DNA from: Verrucomicrobiota bacterium
Lineage (GTDB): Bacteria > Verrucomicrobiota > Verrucomicrobiia > Limisphaerales > SXQI01
Length of the DNA stretch: 7,047 nucleotides
NCBI GenBank assembly: GCA_008933045.1
Contig: WBXJ01000157.1
Coordinates: 1 to 7,047 of the forward strand
Reading direction: 5' to 3'
The notes beneath the pieces are model-generated. The model was not told the origin of the DNA and did no database searches. It saw only the letters and a program-made list of their open reading frames with translations. Both the position numbers and the translations under genes were made by a program. This document shows, in pieces, positions 1 to 6,437 of the stretch (position 1 is the stretch's first letter; each line of letters begins with the position of its first letter).

Positions 1-3000
1 GGGATCGTAGTTGAAGGTTTCATTTTCGATTCCGATGGCTTGGTGGAGTGCGGCCATGAGGGCGAAATCGCTTCGTCCTATACCATGCAGGACGCGGCGG
101 GCGAGTTTGGCTATTGTGGCCTTGGGGATGGTTGTTTGGAGTGCTTTCGCGAGGGCATCGGCTCCACCCTGTCGGTTAAGGAGTGGGGCGAGGGTTTCGC
201 TCATGGTTTTCTCCTGGTTAAGGCCGTCGAATAAGCGTGCGATGGTCTCGGCTGCTATTGGCAGATCTAGCGCGGCTTGAGCGGTGATTGCAGCGATTTG
301 TAATGGGCTGGATTGGGTGGGTTGTATGAAGTGTTGGATGAGGGGCAAGGCTTCGCGTCCGAGGAGGGATGGTGCTGCGTCGAGTGCGGCGGCGTAGAGG
401 GTTTCATCGTTTTCGGGCTGTGTCAGTTGTTCTCGAACTGTGGATGCGAGGGCGGTTAATCCCCAGGCACCGCTGAGGGTCAGACCGTGAGCGCGTAAGG
501 AGACGGTTGGGTGTTTGAGTAATGATTGGGTCGGAGTTAGGAGATCGCCGGTGGGTTTACGATGATGGACGGCGGCGGTGATGGCGAGTTCTCGGAGGAT
601 GGCTTGGTTCTGCGGGGCGGTATCGAGGACGTAACGTAGATCTTGAGGGGAACCCACGCGGGCTAGGAGGATCAGAACTTGGTCGCGAAGGGTGTCACCG
701 ATTCCCGGACGGGCTGCTAACTCGCGCAGTAGGAGGGCGACTGATTGTGTGCCCTCAGATTCGAGGACAAATCGGAGGTGTTCTGGGTTTTTATCGAACT
801 GGAGTTGTCCTTGGATTAGGGCGGGGTACCAGTGTGGTTTGAGTGCGTCTGCGGCTTGGGCGAGTGCATAGTTGATGAATCGATCGAGGGGAAGGTCGAG
901 GGCTTGGGTGGCGACTTCGATGGCGTTTGGGGAGGCGACATAGCTGCAGGCAACGATGGCTTCGAGGCGAACGCGTGGTTGTGGGTCTTTGATGGCGTTA
1001 CGGAGCATGGCGAGGGGGTCTGGTAGGCGAGTTGCCCAGTGACCGACGACACGAGTGCCATAGGCGCGGGCTCGAAAATCTTGGGCGTTGAGGAGGCGTT
1101 GTAGCAGGGGGAGTCGGATTGTTTCGTGGCTCTCATAAATGCCGATCGCTTGGACGAGTAGGTTTTCATATTGGGGATCGGAAGGTTTGAGGGCAGCTAG
1201 CCAGTGATCGGTCGCGGCGATGGCTTGGGCCTTGGGCAAATCAAAGAGGCGGCCTTGAGCATGGTGGCGGTTGAGGCGTTCGGTGGAGCGGAGTTGTTCG
1301 AGTAGCTCTTGAGGGGTCATGCGGGTGAAGTCCAGAGTTTTGACTTGGGGACGACCTTTGGCTTGTACTCGCCAAATACGGCCGCGTGTCTTGTCTCGAG
1401 CTGGGTCACGGTAACTGGCCTGATAATGGCCGATGGTGGCGTTGTACCAATCGCAAACGTAGATGGCACCATCGGGTCCTACTCGAACGTTGACGGGGCG
1501 AAATTCTCGACGGGAAGATTGAATTAAATCGGGGAGTACTTTGGCGGTGAAGCCTGAGGCTTCATCCTCGATGCGGTGGATTTGGAGGCTGTTTCCCATA
1601 AACCCACCCCAGACCAAACAACCTTGAAGGTTTTCAGGGAGGTGTTTTGTGCCGATAATTTCGATGCCGGTATTGCGTCGATCGGGGAGTGCCATGGCCC
1701 AATAGGGCTTGGGTCGCAGGGAGGGAATCGCGCCGGGGACTGTGTAAAAGCCGCCGCTGCTGGCACCGGAGTTGTGAAATGTTTGGCCCCAATCATCGTG
1801 GGTGACGCCTTGGCAGTTGAGGCCCGCGCTCGAGAGGTTAAAAAAACTGTCTAATTGACCCGAGCGAGGCCGGTAACGCCAGACGCCGGATTTATCTAAT
1901 CGAGTGACTCCCCAAGGGGTCTCCACGCGGGAATAGGCGTGGTGACCTTGAGTGAACCATAAATCTCCTCCGAGTCCGCGTTCGAGGCCGTTGATCATTT
2001 GATGAGAATCGGCGGTTCCAAATCCGGAGAGGATGACTTCGCGAATATCGGCTTTATCATCTCCATCGGTATCCTTGAGGTGTACGAGTTCGGAACCTTC
2101 GCCGATATATACTCCGCCATCGCCGAATTCCAACCCCATGGGAACGAGTAAGCCTTCCGCAAAGCGGGTGAACTTATCGGCTCGTCCGTCATGATCAGTG
2201 TCCTGACAAATGAGAATAAAATCTCCGGGTTTGGTGCCGGGTTCGATTTGGGGGTAGGTTGGTGCACAAAGAACCCAGAGACGACCGGAAGGATCCCAGC
2301 GCATTTGGAGAGGTTTGATGACTCCTTGGGCTTCGGAGGCAAAAAGATTCACCTCAAACCCTTCGGCGACCGAAAACGATCGTCGCTCTGCCTCGGGTGA
2401 GTGATCGACGGTGGACTGAGTTTCTGCCGCTGGGAGTGTGGGTGAGGATTCTCGGATGGGTTTCGCTGGAGGTAGGGTCACGCCTGCGCTGGCTTGCTGG
2501 GCTAGGGAATGGATCTCGGAGTCGGCTTGATCAATGAGCGGTTGAAAGGCTTCAAGTTCGATGCGAAGGGCGGGACGGTTGCCGATGGGTTTTCCAAAAG
2601 CCTGCTCTGTGCGATCGCCAAAGGCGAAGGTCCAATTCATGGGTCGCCAATTCTCAAACCAAAGCTGATTCTTCCTCTGGATTGCCTGACGCAACCTGAT
2701 GAGGCGGGCTGGCGGTAAAATCGGAATCCCGAGGGAGGTGGCGACAGAAACAGCGGCTTGGGCATGACCCGCTGGTGTAAGATGCAGACCGTTCACCGTC
2801 AATCGCGTCGTAGCCGCACGGAGGGGAGTAAAAAGATCAATGAAGACATAGCCACGACTGTCGGCTAGCTGGTGGATCGCGTCGCTATAGGTTTGGAGGA
2901 TGTCATTCTTCGCCGTGTGATTCGGCATGTCGGGTGCCAACGGGGTTTCAAAGGGACGCGGGGATAGAAGGACGATGCGGCGGGTGCGAAGTGCAAATTG

Positions 3001-4026
3001 ATCGAGCAACTTTGCATAAGCGTTGATGAATTCATCGAGCTTGCCAAGACCTTGGAGCGATTCCACCGAGCCGAACTGGGCCATGATGACCGAGGCCTGG
3101 GTTGTCGCCAGTTGTTGTTCCCAGGAGCCAAAATTAAGGTCACGCCATTGTTCGTAGACGGTGTCGCCTTCCCATGCCATGTTGCGAAACTTAGGCTGAG
3201 CAGCCGCGAAAGCAGCCGCTAACAACGCTTCGAGAGTGGCCTCATCGCGGAGCCGAACCCCATCGGTTTGCCCGACGAAGACGAGGACATCATTGGTTTC
3301 CAAGGTGAACTTTCGATTTGGAAACAGCCCGAGAGGTTTGTGTGGGAGATCCGTGAGGCCAAAACGGGCCACCGCCGGTGAAGAAGGAAGCTCTTCCAGA
3401 TGGATGTCGCGGTAAGCAATTGTGCCTCTCATTCCGCCGTGAATCTGGAGGGCGATCACACCCGAGCGAGCGATTGTGGGATCGGGTTCGATGTAATCCA
3501 CGGTTTGCACTCCGTTGAGCCAAAGTTGAATGTGGCGACCATCAGCGCGGATACGATACTCCTGCCAATCGTGTTCTGGAGCAGCAGCCTTGGCTTGTTT
3601 GATGATTTCGAGGTTAGGGGAGGAAAGCATTCGATTCCGGCGGCTTTCATCGTAGAGGTGGCCTTCGACGTTCTCGCCGATATCAGCCTGATAACCGCTG
3701 ACCTCGTGGTGCTTGGGAACGCGCTCAGACCGAAACTGAATGCCTGCGTTGATATCCTCGTGGCCTTGGATCTTGAATTTGACACGCAGATCGAAATTGG
3801 CGAATTGACGCGTTGTGGCAAGGAACTCGTTCCGAGGGGCGCGTTCGGTAAGAGAACCGGCGATGATGGTGCCTGCTTCGATCCGCCACGTGCGGTTTGT
3901 ATCGCCATCCCAGTTTGCGAAGGTCTTTCCGTCGAAGAGGGCAACGGTTCCCTGAGCCATCAGAAATGGGTGGTAAAAAAACGTGAGCAAACTGAGAAAA
4001 CAAATCCATGAACGATGGTGATGCAT
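1..4026 (-). CDS. Large exported PVC-type multi-domain protein: DUF1080 + degenerate SGNH + membrane-bound dehydrogenase-type propeller + HEAT-like repeats (C-terminus outside window)
   Basis: One frame is open for 1342 codons from ATG at 4026 down to base 1, with no stop. Residues 1-24 form a signal peptide (basic/His n-region, hydrophobic core, MAQ end), so the mature protein acts outside the cytoplasm. Residues 28-213 match DUF1080 (3-keto-disaccharide hydrolase / laminin-G-like fold): LFDGKTFANW at 30-39, NAGIQFRSE at 93-101, SGYQADIG at 110-117, then an LWLNG strand. Residues 244-433 are SGNH-hydrolase-like but lack the catalytic motifs. Residues 549-890 resemble the Piru_Ver 'membrane-bound dehydrogenase' propeller (TIGR02604 type), including AEGFEVNLFASE and two Asp-rich loops at 609-617 and 652-660. 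Residues from about 900 onward are helical HEAT-like repeats (VRLEAIVACSYV; YALAQAADALKPHW). Relatives usually end in a CxxCH cytochrome c domain; none is visible here, because the frame leaves the window just where it would begin. The substrate is unknown; a role in periplasmic or surface carbohydrate oxidation is inference. No good Shine-Dalgarno precedes the ATG. An in-frame GTG at 4056 is possible, but the signal peptide favours 4026. Confidence 0.9.
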   Translation of the reverse strand, partial: MHHHRSWICFLSLLTFFYHPFLMAQGTVALFDGKTFANWDGDTNRTWRIEAGTIIAGSLTERAPRNEFLATTRQFANFDLRVKFKIQGHEDINAGIQFRSERVPKHHEVSGYQADIGENVEGHLYDESRRNRMLSSPNLEIIKQAKAAAPEHDWQEYRIRADGRHIQLWLNGVQTVDYIEPDPTIARSGVIALQIHGGMRGTIAYRDIHLEELPSSPAVARFGLTDLPHKPLGLFPNRKFTLETNDVLVFVGQTDGVRLRDEATLEALLAAAFAAAQPKFRNMAWEGDTVYEQWRDLNFGSWEQQLATTQASVIMAQFGSVESLQGLGKLDEFINAYAKLLDQFALRTRRIVLLSPRPFETPLAPDMPNHTAKNDILQTYSDAIHQLADSRGYVFIDLFTPLRAATTRLTVNGLHLTPAGHAQAAVSVATSLGIPILPPARLIRLRQAIQRKNQLWFENWRPMNWTFAFGDRTEQAFGKPIGNRPALRIELEAFQPLIDQADSEIHSLAQQASAGVTLPPAKPIRESSPTLPAAETQSTVDHSPEAERRSFSVAEGFEVNLFASEAQGVIKPLQMRWDPSGRLWVLCAPTYPQIEPGTKPGDFILICQDTDHDGRADKFTRFAEGLLVPMGLEFGDGGVYIGEGSELVHLKDTDGDDKADIREVILSGFGTADSHQMINGLERGLGGDLWFTQGHHAYSRVETPWGVTRLDKSGVWRYRPRSGQLDSFFNLSSAGLNCQGVTHDDWGQTFHNSGASSGGFYTVPGAIPSLRPKPYWAMALPDRRNTGIEIIGTKHLPENLQGCLVWGGFMGNSLQIHRIEDEASGFTAKVLPDLIQSSRREFRPVNVRVGPDGAIYVCDWYNATIGHYQASYRDPARDKTRGRIWRVQAKGRPQVKTLDFTRMTPQELLEQLRSTERLNRHHAQGRLFDLPKAQAIAATDHWLAALKPSDPQYENLLVQAIGIYESHETIRLPLLQRLLNAQDFRARAYGTRVVGHWATRLPDPLAMLRNAIKDPQPRVRLEAIVACSYVASPNAIEVATQALDLPLDRFINYALAQAADALKPHWYPALIQGQLQFDKNPEHLRFVLESEGTQSVALLLRELAARPGIGDTLRDQVLILLARVGSPQDLRYVLDTAPQNQAILRELAITAAVHHRKPTGDLLTPTQSLLKHPTVSLRAHGLTLSGAWGLTALASTVREQLTQPENDETLYAAALDAAPSLLGREALPLIQHFIQPTQSSPLQIAAITAQAALDLPIAAETIARLFDGLNQEKTMSETLAPLLNRQGGADALAKALQTTIPKATIAKLARRVLHGIGRSDFALMAALHQAIGIENETFNYDP

Positions 4027-4138
4027 GCGGTGTAGATTAGGGGGAACTTTCGACACTGTAAAACTGATCTTAGACTGTGGAGGGAAACTTTTGCCGCGTT
4101 TTGGTTTATATGTCAGAGTCGGAAGTGTTTAATCGTGT
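4027..4138. promoter_or_regulatory. Divergent intergenic region between the large exported protein and gspF
   Basis: These 112 bases separate two divergently transcribed genes and must hold both promoters. For the plus-strand side I see no convincing -35/-10 pair. TTTATA/TATATG at 4105-4112 could be a -10 box but has no -35 partner at normal spacing. GGAAG at 4121-4125 is a weak Shine-Dalgarno, 13 bases before the gspF ATG. Small direct repeats occur: GGGAACTTT at 4042-4050 and GGGAAACTTT at 4082-4091, plus ACTGT at 4055-4059 and 4074-4078. No hairpin terminator was seen. Confidence 0.6.
4034..4062 (-). promoter_or_regulatory. Candidate sigma70-type promoter for the minus-strand gene
   Basis: Read on the minus strand, TTTACA (4062-4057) matches the -35 consensus at five of six bases. 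It is followed by a 17-base spacer and TAATCT (4039-4034), which is a weak -10 box. The expected transcription start, about 7 bases beyond the -10 box, falls at or next to the A of the ATG at 4026. That would give a leaderless mRNA, which fits the absence of a ribosome binding site there. This rests on motif matching only; the -10 box is poor, so the true promoter may lie further upstream. Confidence 0.3.
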
Positions 4139-5425
4139 ATGCCGTTATTTTCTTACAAGGCCCGCAAACGCACCGGTGAAGTGATCGAGGGAACGTTGGA
4201 GGTTGCCGACCGTCCGGCATTACTTTTGCAATTGGAGAAGTCAGGGTTGATGCCTGTCACGATCACCAACGCGAAAGGAGACAGCGTCTCGGCCAGAAGG
4301 AGCGATAAAAAAGTGGGGGGCACTGAGCGTTATGCCTCGTTGCCTCCTGCCTTGAGGAATTACCTGACGCGAGCTAAGCCGCCAAAACTTCAAGAATTGG
4401 CAACGTTCACCCAGCAGCTTGCTAACTTATTACGATCCGGAATGCCGTTGGTGGTTGCGTTGAATAGCATGACCCATCTGAGCAGCAAGGGCATCCCGTC
4501 GGAGATCAGCCGACAGTTGAAGACGGATGTCATGGAAGGTCGGAGTATGTCCGATGCGATGGCGAAACAGCCGGTGGTTTTTTCGGAGCTTTTCGTCAAC
4601 ATGGTGCGAGCTGGGGAGCAATCGGGTGCGTTGGTGGAAGTGTTGGTGCGACTTTCGCAACATTATGAGCGGTTTGCAGATGTTCAGCAGAAGTTTGTTG
4701 CGGCGTTGATCTATCCTGCGATTGTGGGGTCGGTCGGGGTCGGCATCATTATATTTTTTATGACCTTCATGATGCCGAAGTTCATGTCCATTTTTGAGGG
4801 GATCAAGGTTCCTCTACCGGCATCCACCAAATTCCTGATGGATCTCAGTAATTTTATGAACCATTACTGGTGGTTGTTGTTGATCATCCTTGCGACGGTC
4901 GTGATGGTGTTCAAACGATTCCAGTCCTCTGCTGCAGGGCGGCGCGCGATCGATGGTTGGAAAATGAATGCGCCTGTGCTTGGGCCGGTGATGAAGCTCA
5001 ATTTGTTCGGGCAGTTTGCGCGCACTTTGGGGACGCTTTTGCGGAACGGGGTTCCTGTGTTAACGGCATTGAAAATTACGGAACAAATTATTCCGAATGT
5101 GAAATTGAAGGAAGCAATCGCGCAGACTCGTGAGGCGGTTACTGATGGAAAAACACTCGCTCAACCGTTGGCGCGGTCTAAAATGTTTCCACAACTGATG
5201 TTGGATCTGCTGAAGATTGGTGAGGACACGGGCGATGTGCCTGGGGCGTTGGAAAATATCGCCACGACCTATGAGAACGAGCTGACGCTGTCGTTACGGG
5301 TGGCTACGAATCTGATCGAGCCTGCGATGATCATTTGTATGGCGTTGGGTGTTGGGTTTTTGTTGTTCAGTATTCTCTCCGCGATGTTTGCCATCACTGG
5401 AAGCATCGGAACCTCCATGCGATGA
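4139..5425 (+). CDS. gspF: Type II secretion system inner-membrane platform protein GspF (PilC family)
   Basis: This 428-residue protein is the usual length for GspF/PilC, the polytopic platform that links the cytoplasmic ATPase to pseudopilus assembly. Residues 1-42 form the typical N-terminal module (FSYKAR..GEVIEGTLE, then a helix ending SGLMPV). Two T2SF repeats follow at about 88-210 and 291-413. Each has the family pattern F..QLA.LL.SG.PL..AL in the first half and a GE.SG/GEDTG turn later (159-163 and 361-365). Membrane segments lie at about 193-214, 243-259 and 394-417, with a conserved P before the first and third. TAA at 4130-4132 lies in frame just upstream, so ATG 4139 is the first possible start. 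It is the first gene of a run of pseudopilin genes, which favours GspF of a secretion system over PilC of a twitching pilus. Its last bases overlap gspH by four. Confidence 0.93.
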   Translation: MPLFSYKARKRTGEVIEGTLEVADRPALLLQLEKSGLMPVTITNAKGDSVSARRSDKKVGGTERYASLPPALRNYLTRAKPPKLQELATFTQQLANLLRSGMPLVVALNSMTHLSSKGIPSEISRQLKTDVMEGRSMSDAMAKQPVVFSELFVNMVRAGEQSGALVEVLVRLSQHYERFADVQQKFVAALIYPAIVGSVGVGIIIFFMTFMMPKFMSIFEGIKVPLPASTKFLMDLSNFMNHYWWLLLIILATVVMVFKRFQSSAAGRRAIDGWKMNAPVLGPVMKLNLFGQFARTLGTLLRNGVPVLTALKITEQIIPNVKLKEAIAQTREAVTDGKTLAQPLARSKMFPQLMLDLLKIGEDTGDVPGALENIATTYENELTLSLRVATNLIEPAMIICMALGVGFLLFSILSAMFAITGSIGTSMR

Positions 5426-5985
5426 CCTTTCGACCCCAGAGTGTATCTGTCAGAACGTCGAGTCGGTTGGGCTTTACGTTGATCGAGATCATGATCGTCA
5501 TCGGCATCATTGGAATCGCGATGACTGCTGGGGTGCCTTTGATGTGGCGGGCATTGAATAAAAACGATTTAAGCCGAGCGGTTCACGACATTACAGAGGG
5601 CTGTAAACTAGCCCGCGAGCGTGCGATATTGCGGGGTGCACCTTATGATTTTGTGATCACCGTGGATCGGCGGTTGAATGTCGCTGCGGCACCGGTGCGG
5701 GAGAATCATGAGGGATCTGCATCGGAGTTGATTGGGAAAACCAGCGAGGCAGGTTCGACGATTGCAGAATTTCCGAGGGCACTGGGGGAGCAAGTCGAGC
5801 TCTCGGATATGTTCGTTAATAATATCGAGATTGGTGCCTCGGATGTGGATGAGGTGCGGGTGCGCTTTTATCCGAACGGGACGAGTGATGAATTTTTTAT
5901 CGCCGCTAAGAACCCCAAAGGTGAACAGCGTTTGCTTAAGACGGATCTAGTGACAGGATTGTTGGACGAAATCACCCCTCCGTAA
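5422..5985 (+). CDS. gspH: Minor pseudopilin GspH of the type II secretion system
   Basis: The 187-residue precursor carries a class III (prepilin) signal: a 17-residue basic leader ending RLG, then FTLIE with Glu at mature position 5 (E22) and a hydrophobic helix to about residue 42. Prepilin peptidase should cleave after G17 and methylate F18. The segment ITEGCKLARERAILRGAPYDFVI (57-79) is the GspH/FimT pattern, and RFYPNGTSDEFFIA (148-161) is the typical C-terminal strand pair of that domain. GspH is a minor pseudopilin, expected near the pseudopilus tip. The start was chosen at ATG 5422, which overlaps the gspF stop (ATGA). An ATG at 5335 in the same frame would add 29 residues lying inside gspF and bury the leader, so it is unlikely. 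A divergent GspG was considered, but the ARERA helix and the C-terminal strands fit GspH. Confidence 0.85.
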   Translation: MTFRPQSVSVRTSSRLGFTLIEIMIVIGIIGIAMTAGVPLMWRALNKNDLSRAVHDITEGCKLARERAILRGAPYDFVITVDRRLNVAAAPVRENHEGSASELIGKTSEAGSTIAEFPRALGEQVELSDMFVNNIEIGASDVDEVRVRFYPNGTSDEFFIAAKNPKGEQRLLKTDLVTGLLDEITPP

Positions 5986-6437
5986 TGCAACTCATTCATT
6001 TATCTAAACGGCCGGGTTCCGGTGAGATCTCTGGAACAACAGTTGCTGCTTTTACCTTGCTGGAGGTGATGATCGCGGTGGCGATTTTCTTCATGGCAAC
6101 ATTTGCGATTCTGAACCTTGTCGGGTCGAGCGTTCGGGCTGCGCGGAGTCTCGAACCGTTCAGTTTGGATGCTTCGAGTGTGGTGGCGGAGCTCTCGCTG
6201 ACGAACCGATTAGAGGAAGGGGAGATTCCTCGGGATATTATCAAGCATTTTGAGGATATGCACCCGGGTTATACCTGCGGCGGTTCTATCACCGAGATTC
6301 GGACGAATGGTTTATTTGAGGTGGAGTTGCTGGTGGGAGGAATCACAGCGGGGCATCATGTGGTGGCGTCCTCGAGCAAGGTTTTGTTGTTCAGACCCGC
6401 GAGCGGAAGCCGAGGACCTGGAGGGCTTCAACGATGA
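5985..6437 (+). CDS. gspI: Minor pseudopilin, GspI-like, with Ala at the -1 cleavage position
   Basis: The 150-residue precursor has the sequence FTLLEVMIAVAIF at 23-35 followed by more hydrophobic residues to about 46. This is the hallmark N-terminal helix of GspI, with Glu at mature position 5 (E27). The residue before the cleavage point is A22, not the usual Gly, and the leader is long (22 residues, with K8 and R9). The remainder is short and poorly conserved, with VVAEL at 66-70 in the region where GspI proteins carry a helix, and a C-terminal strand region (FEVELLVGG). In known systems GspI forms the core of the GspH-I-J-K tip complex. The ATG overlaps the gspH stop by one base (TAATG), so translation is probably coupled; no clear Shine-Dalgarno was seen. 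The GspI assignment rests on the helix and on the position between gspH and gspJ. Confidence 0.8.
   Translation: MQLIHLSKRPGSGEISGTTVAAFTLLEVMIAVAIFFMATFAILNLVGSSVRAARSLEPFSLDASSVVAELSLTNRLEEGEIPRDIIKHFEDMHPGYTCGGSITEIRTNGLFEVELLVGGITAGHHVVASSSKVLLFRPASGSRGPGGLQR
6420..6425 (+). promoter_or_regulatory. Strong ribosome binding site for gspJ
   Basis: GGAGGG lies inside the 3' end of gspI, with GGAGG ending 9 bases before the gspJ ATG at 6434. It is the best Shine-Dalgarno match in the operon. It supports the ATG that overlaps the gspI stop rather than the in-frame internal ATG at 6485. Confidence 0.7.

Noticed and set aside
816..1169. Minus-strand open frame of 117 codons
   Set aside because: It is a different frame inside the HEAT-repeat part of the large minus-strand gene. 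Its Ser/Pro/Thr-rich sequence is typical of a shifted reading.
3456..3944. Minus-strand open frame of 162 codons
   Set aside because: It is out of frame with, and fully inside, the DUF1080 coding region, which has clear family motifs in the main frame.
3400..4011. Plus-strand open frame of 203 codons opposite the DUF1080 region
   Set aside because: It lies wholly antisense to a well-matched DUF1080 domain, has no recognisable family, and its composition is that of a shadow of the minus-strand codons.
1..4026. A haem c motif (CxxCH) in the visible part of the large protein
   Set aside because: I read the whole frame and found no CxxCH. If present it lies beyond the left edge.
4078..4097. Sigma54-type (-24/-12) promoter for gspF
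   Set aside because: TGGAGGG...TTGCC resembles it, but the GG to GC spacing is two bases too long.
4107..4112. TATATG as a -10 box for gspF
   Set aside because: No acceptable -35 box sits 16-18 bases upstream, so I do not list it as a promoter.
5335..5421. Upstream ATG extending gspH by 29 residues
   Set aside because: The extension lies inside gspF and would put a long Cys/His/Trp-rich stretch before the prepilin leader. ATG 5422 gives a normal leader and an ATGA overlap.
5422..5985. Assignment as the major pseudopilin GspG
   Set aside because: The ARERA helix and RFYPNGTS strand pattern fit GspH/FimT, and GspG-type C-terminal features are not seen.
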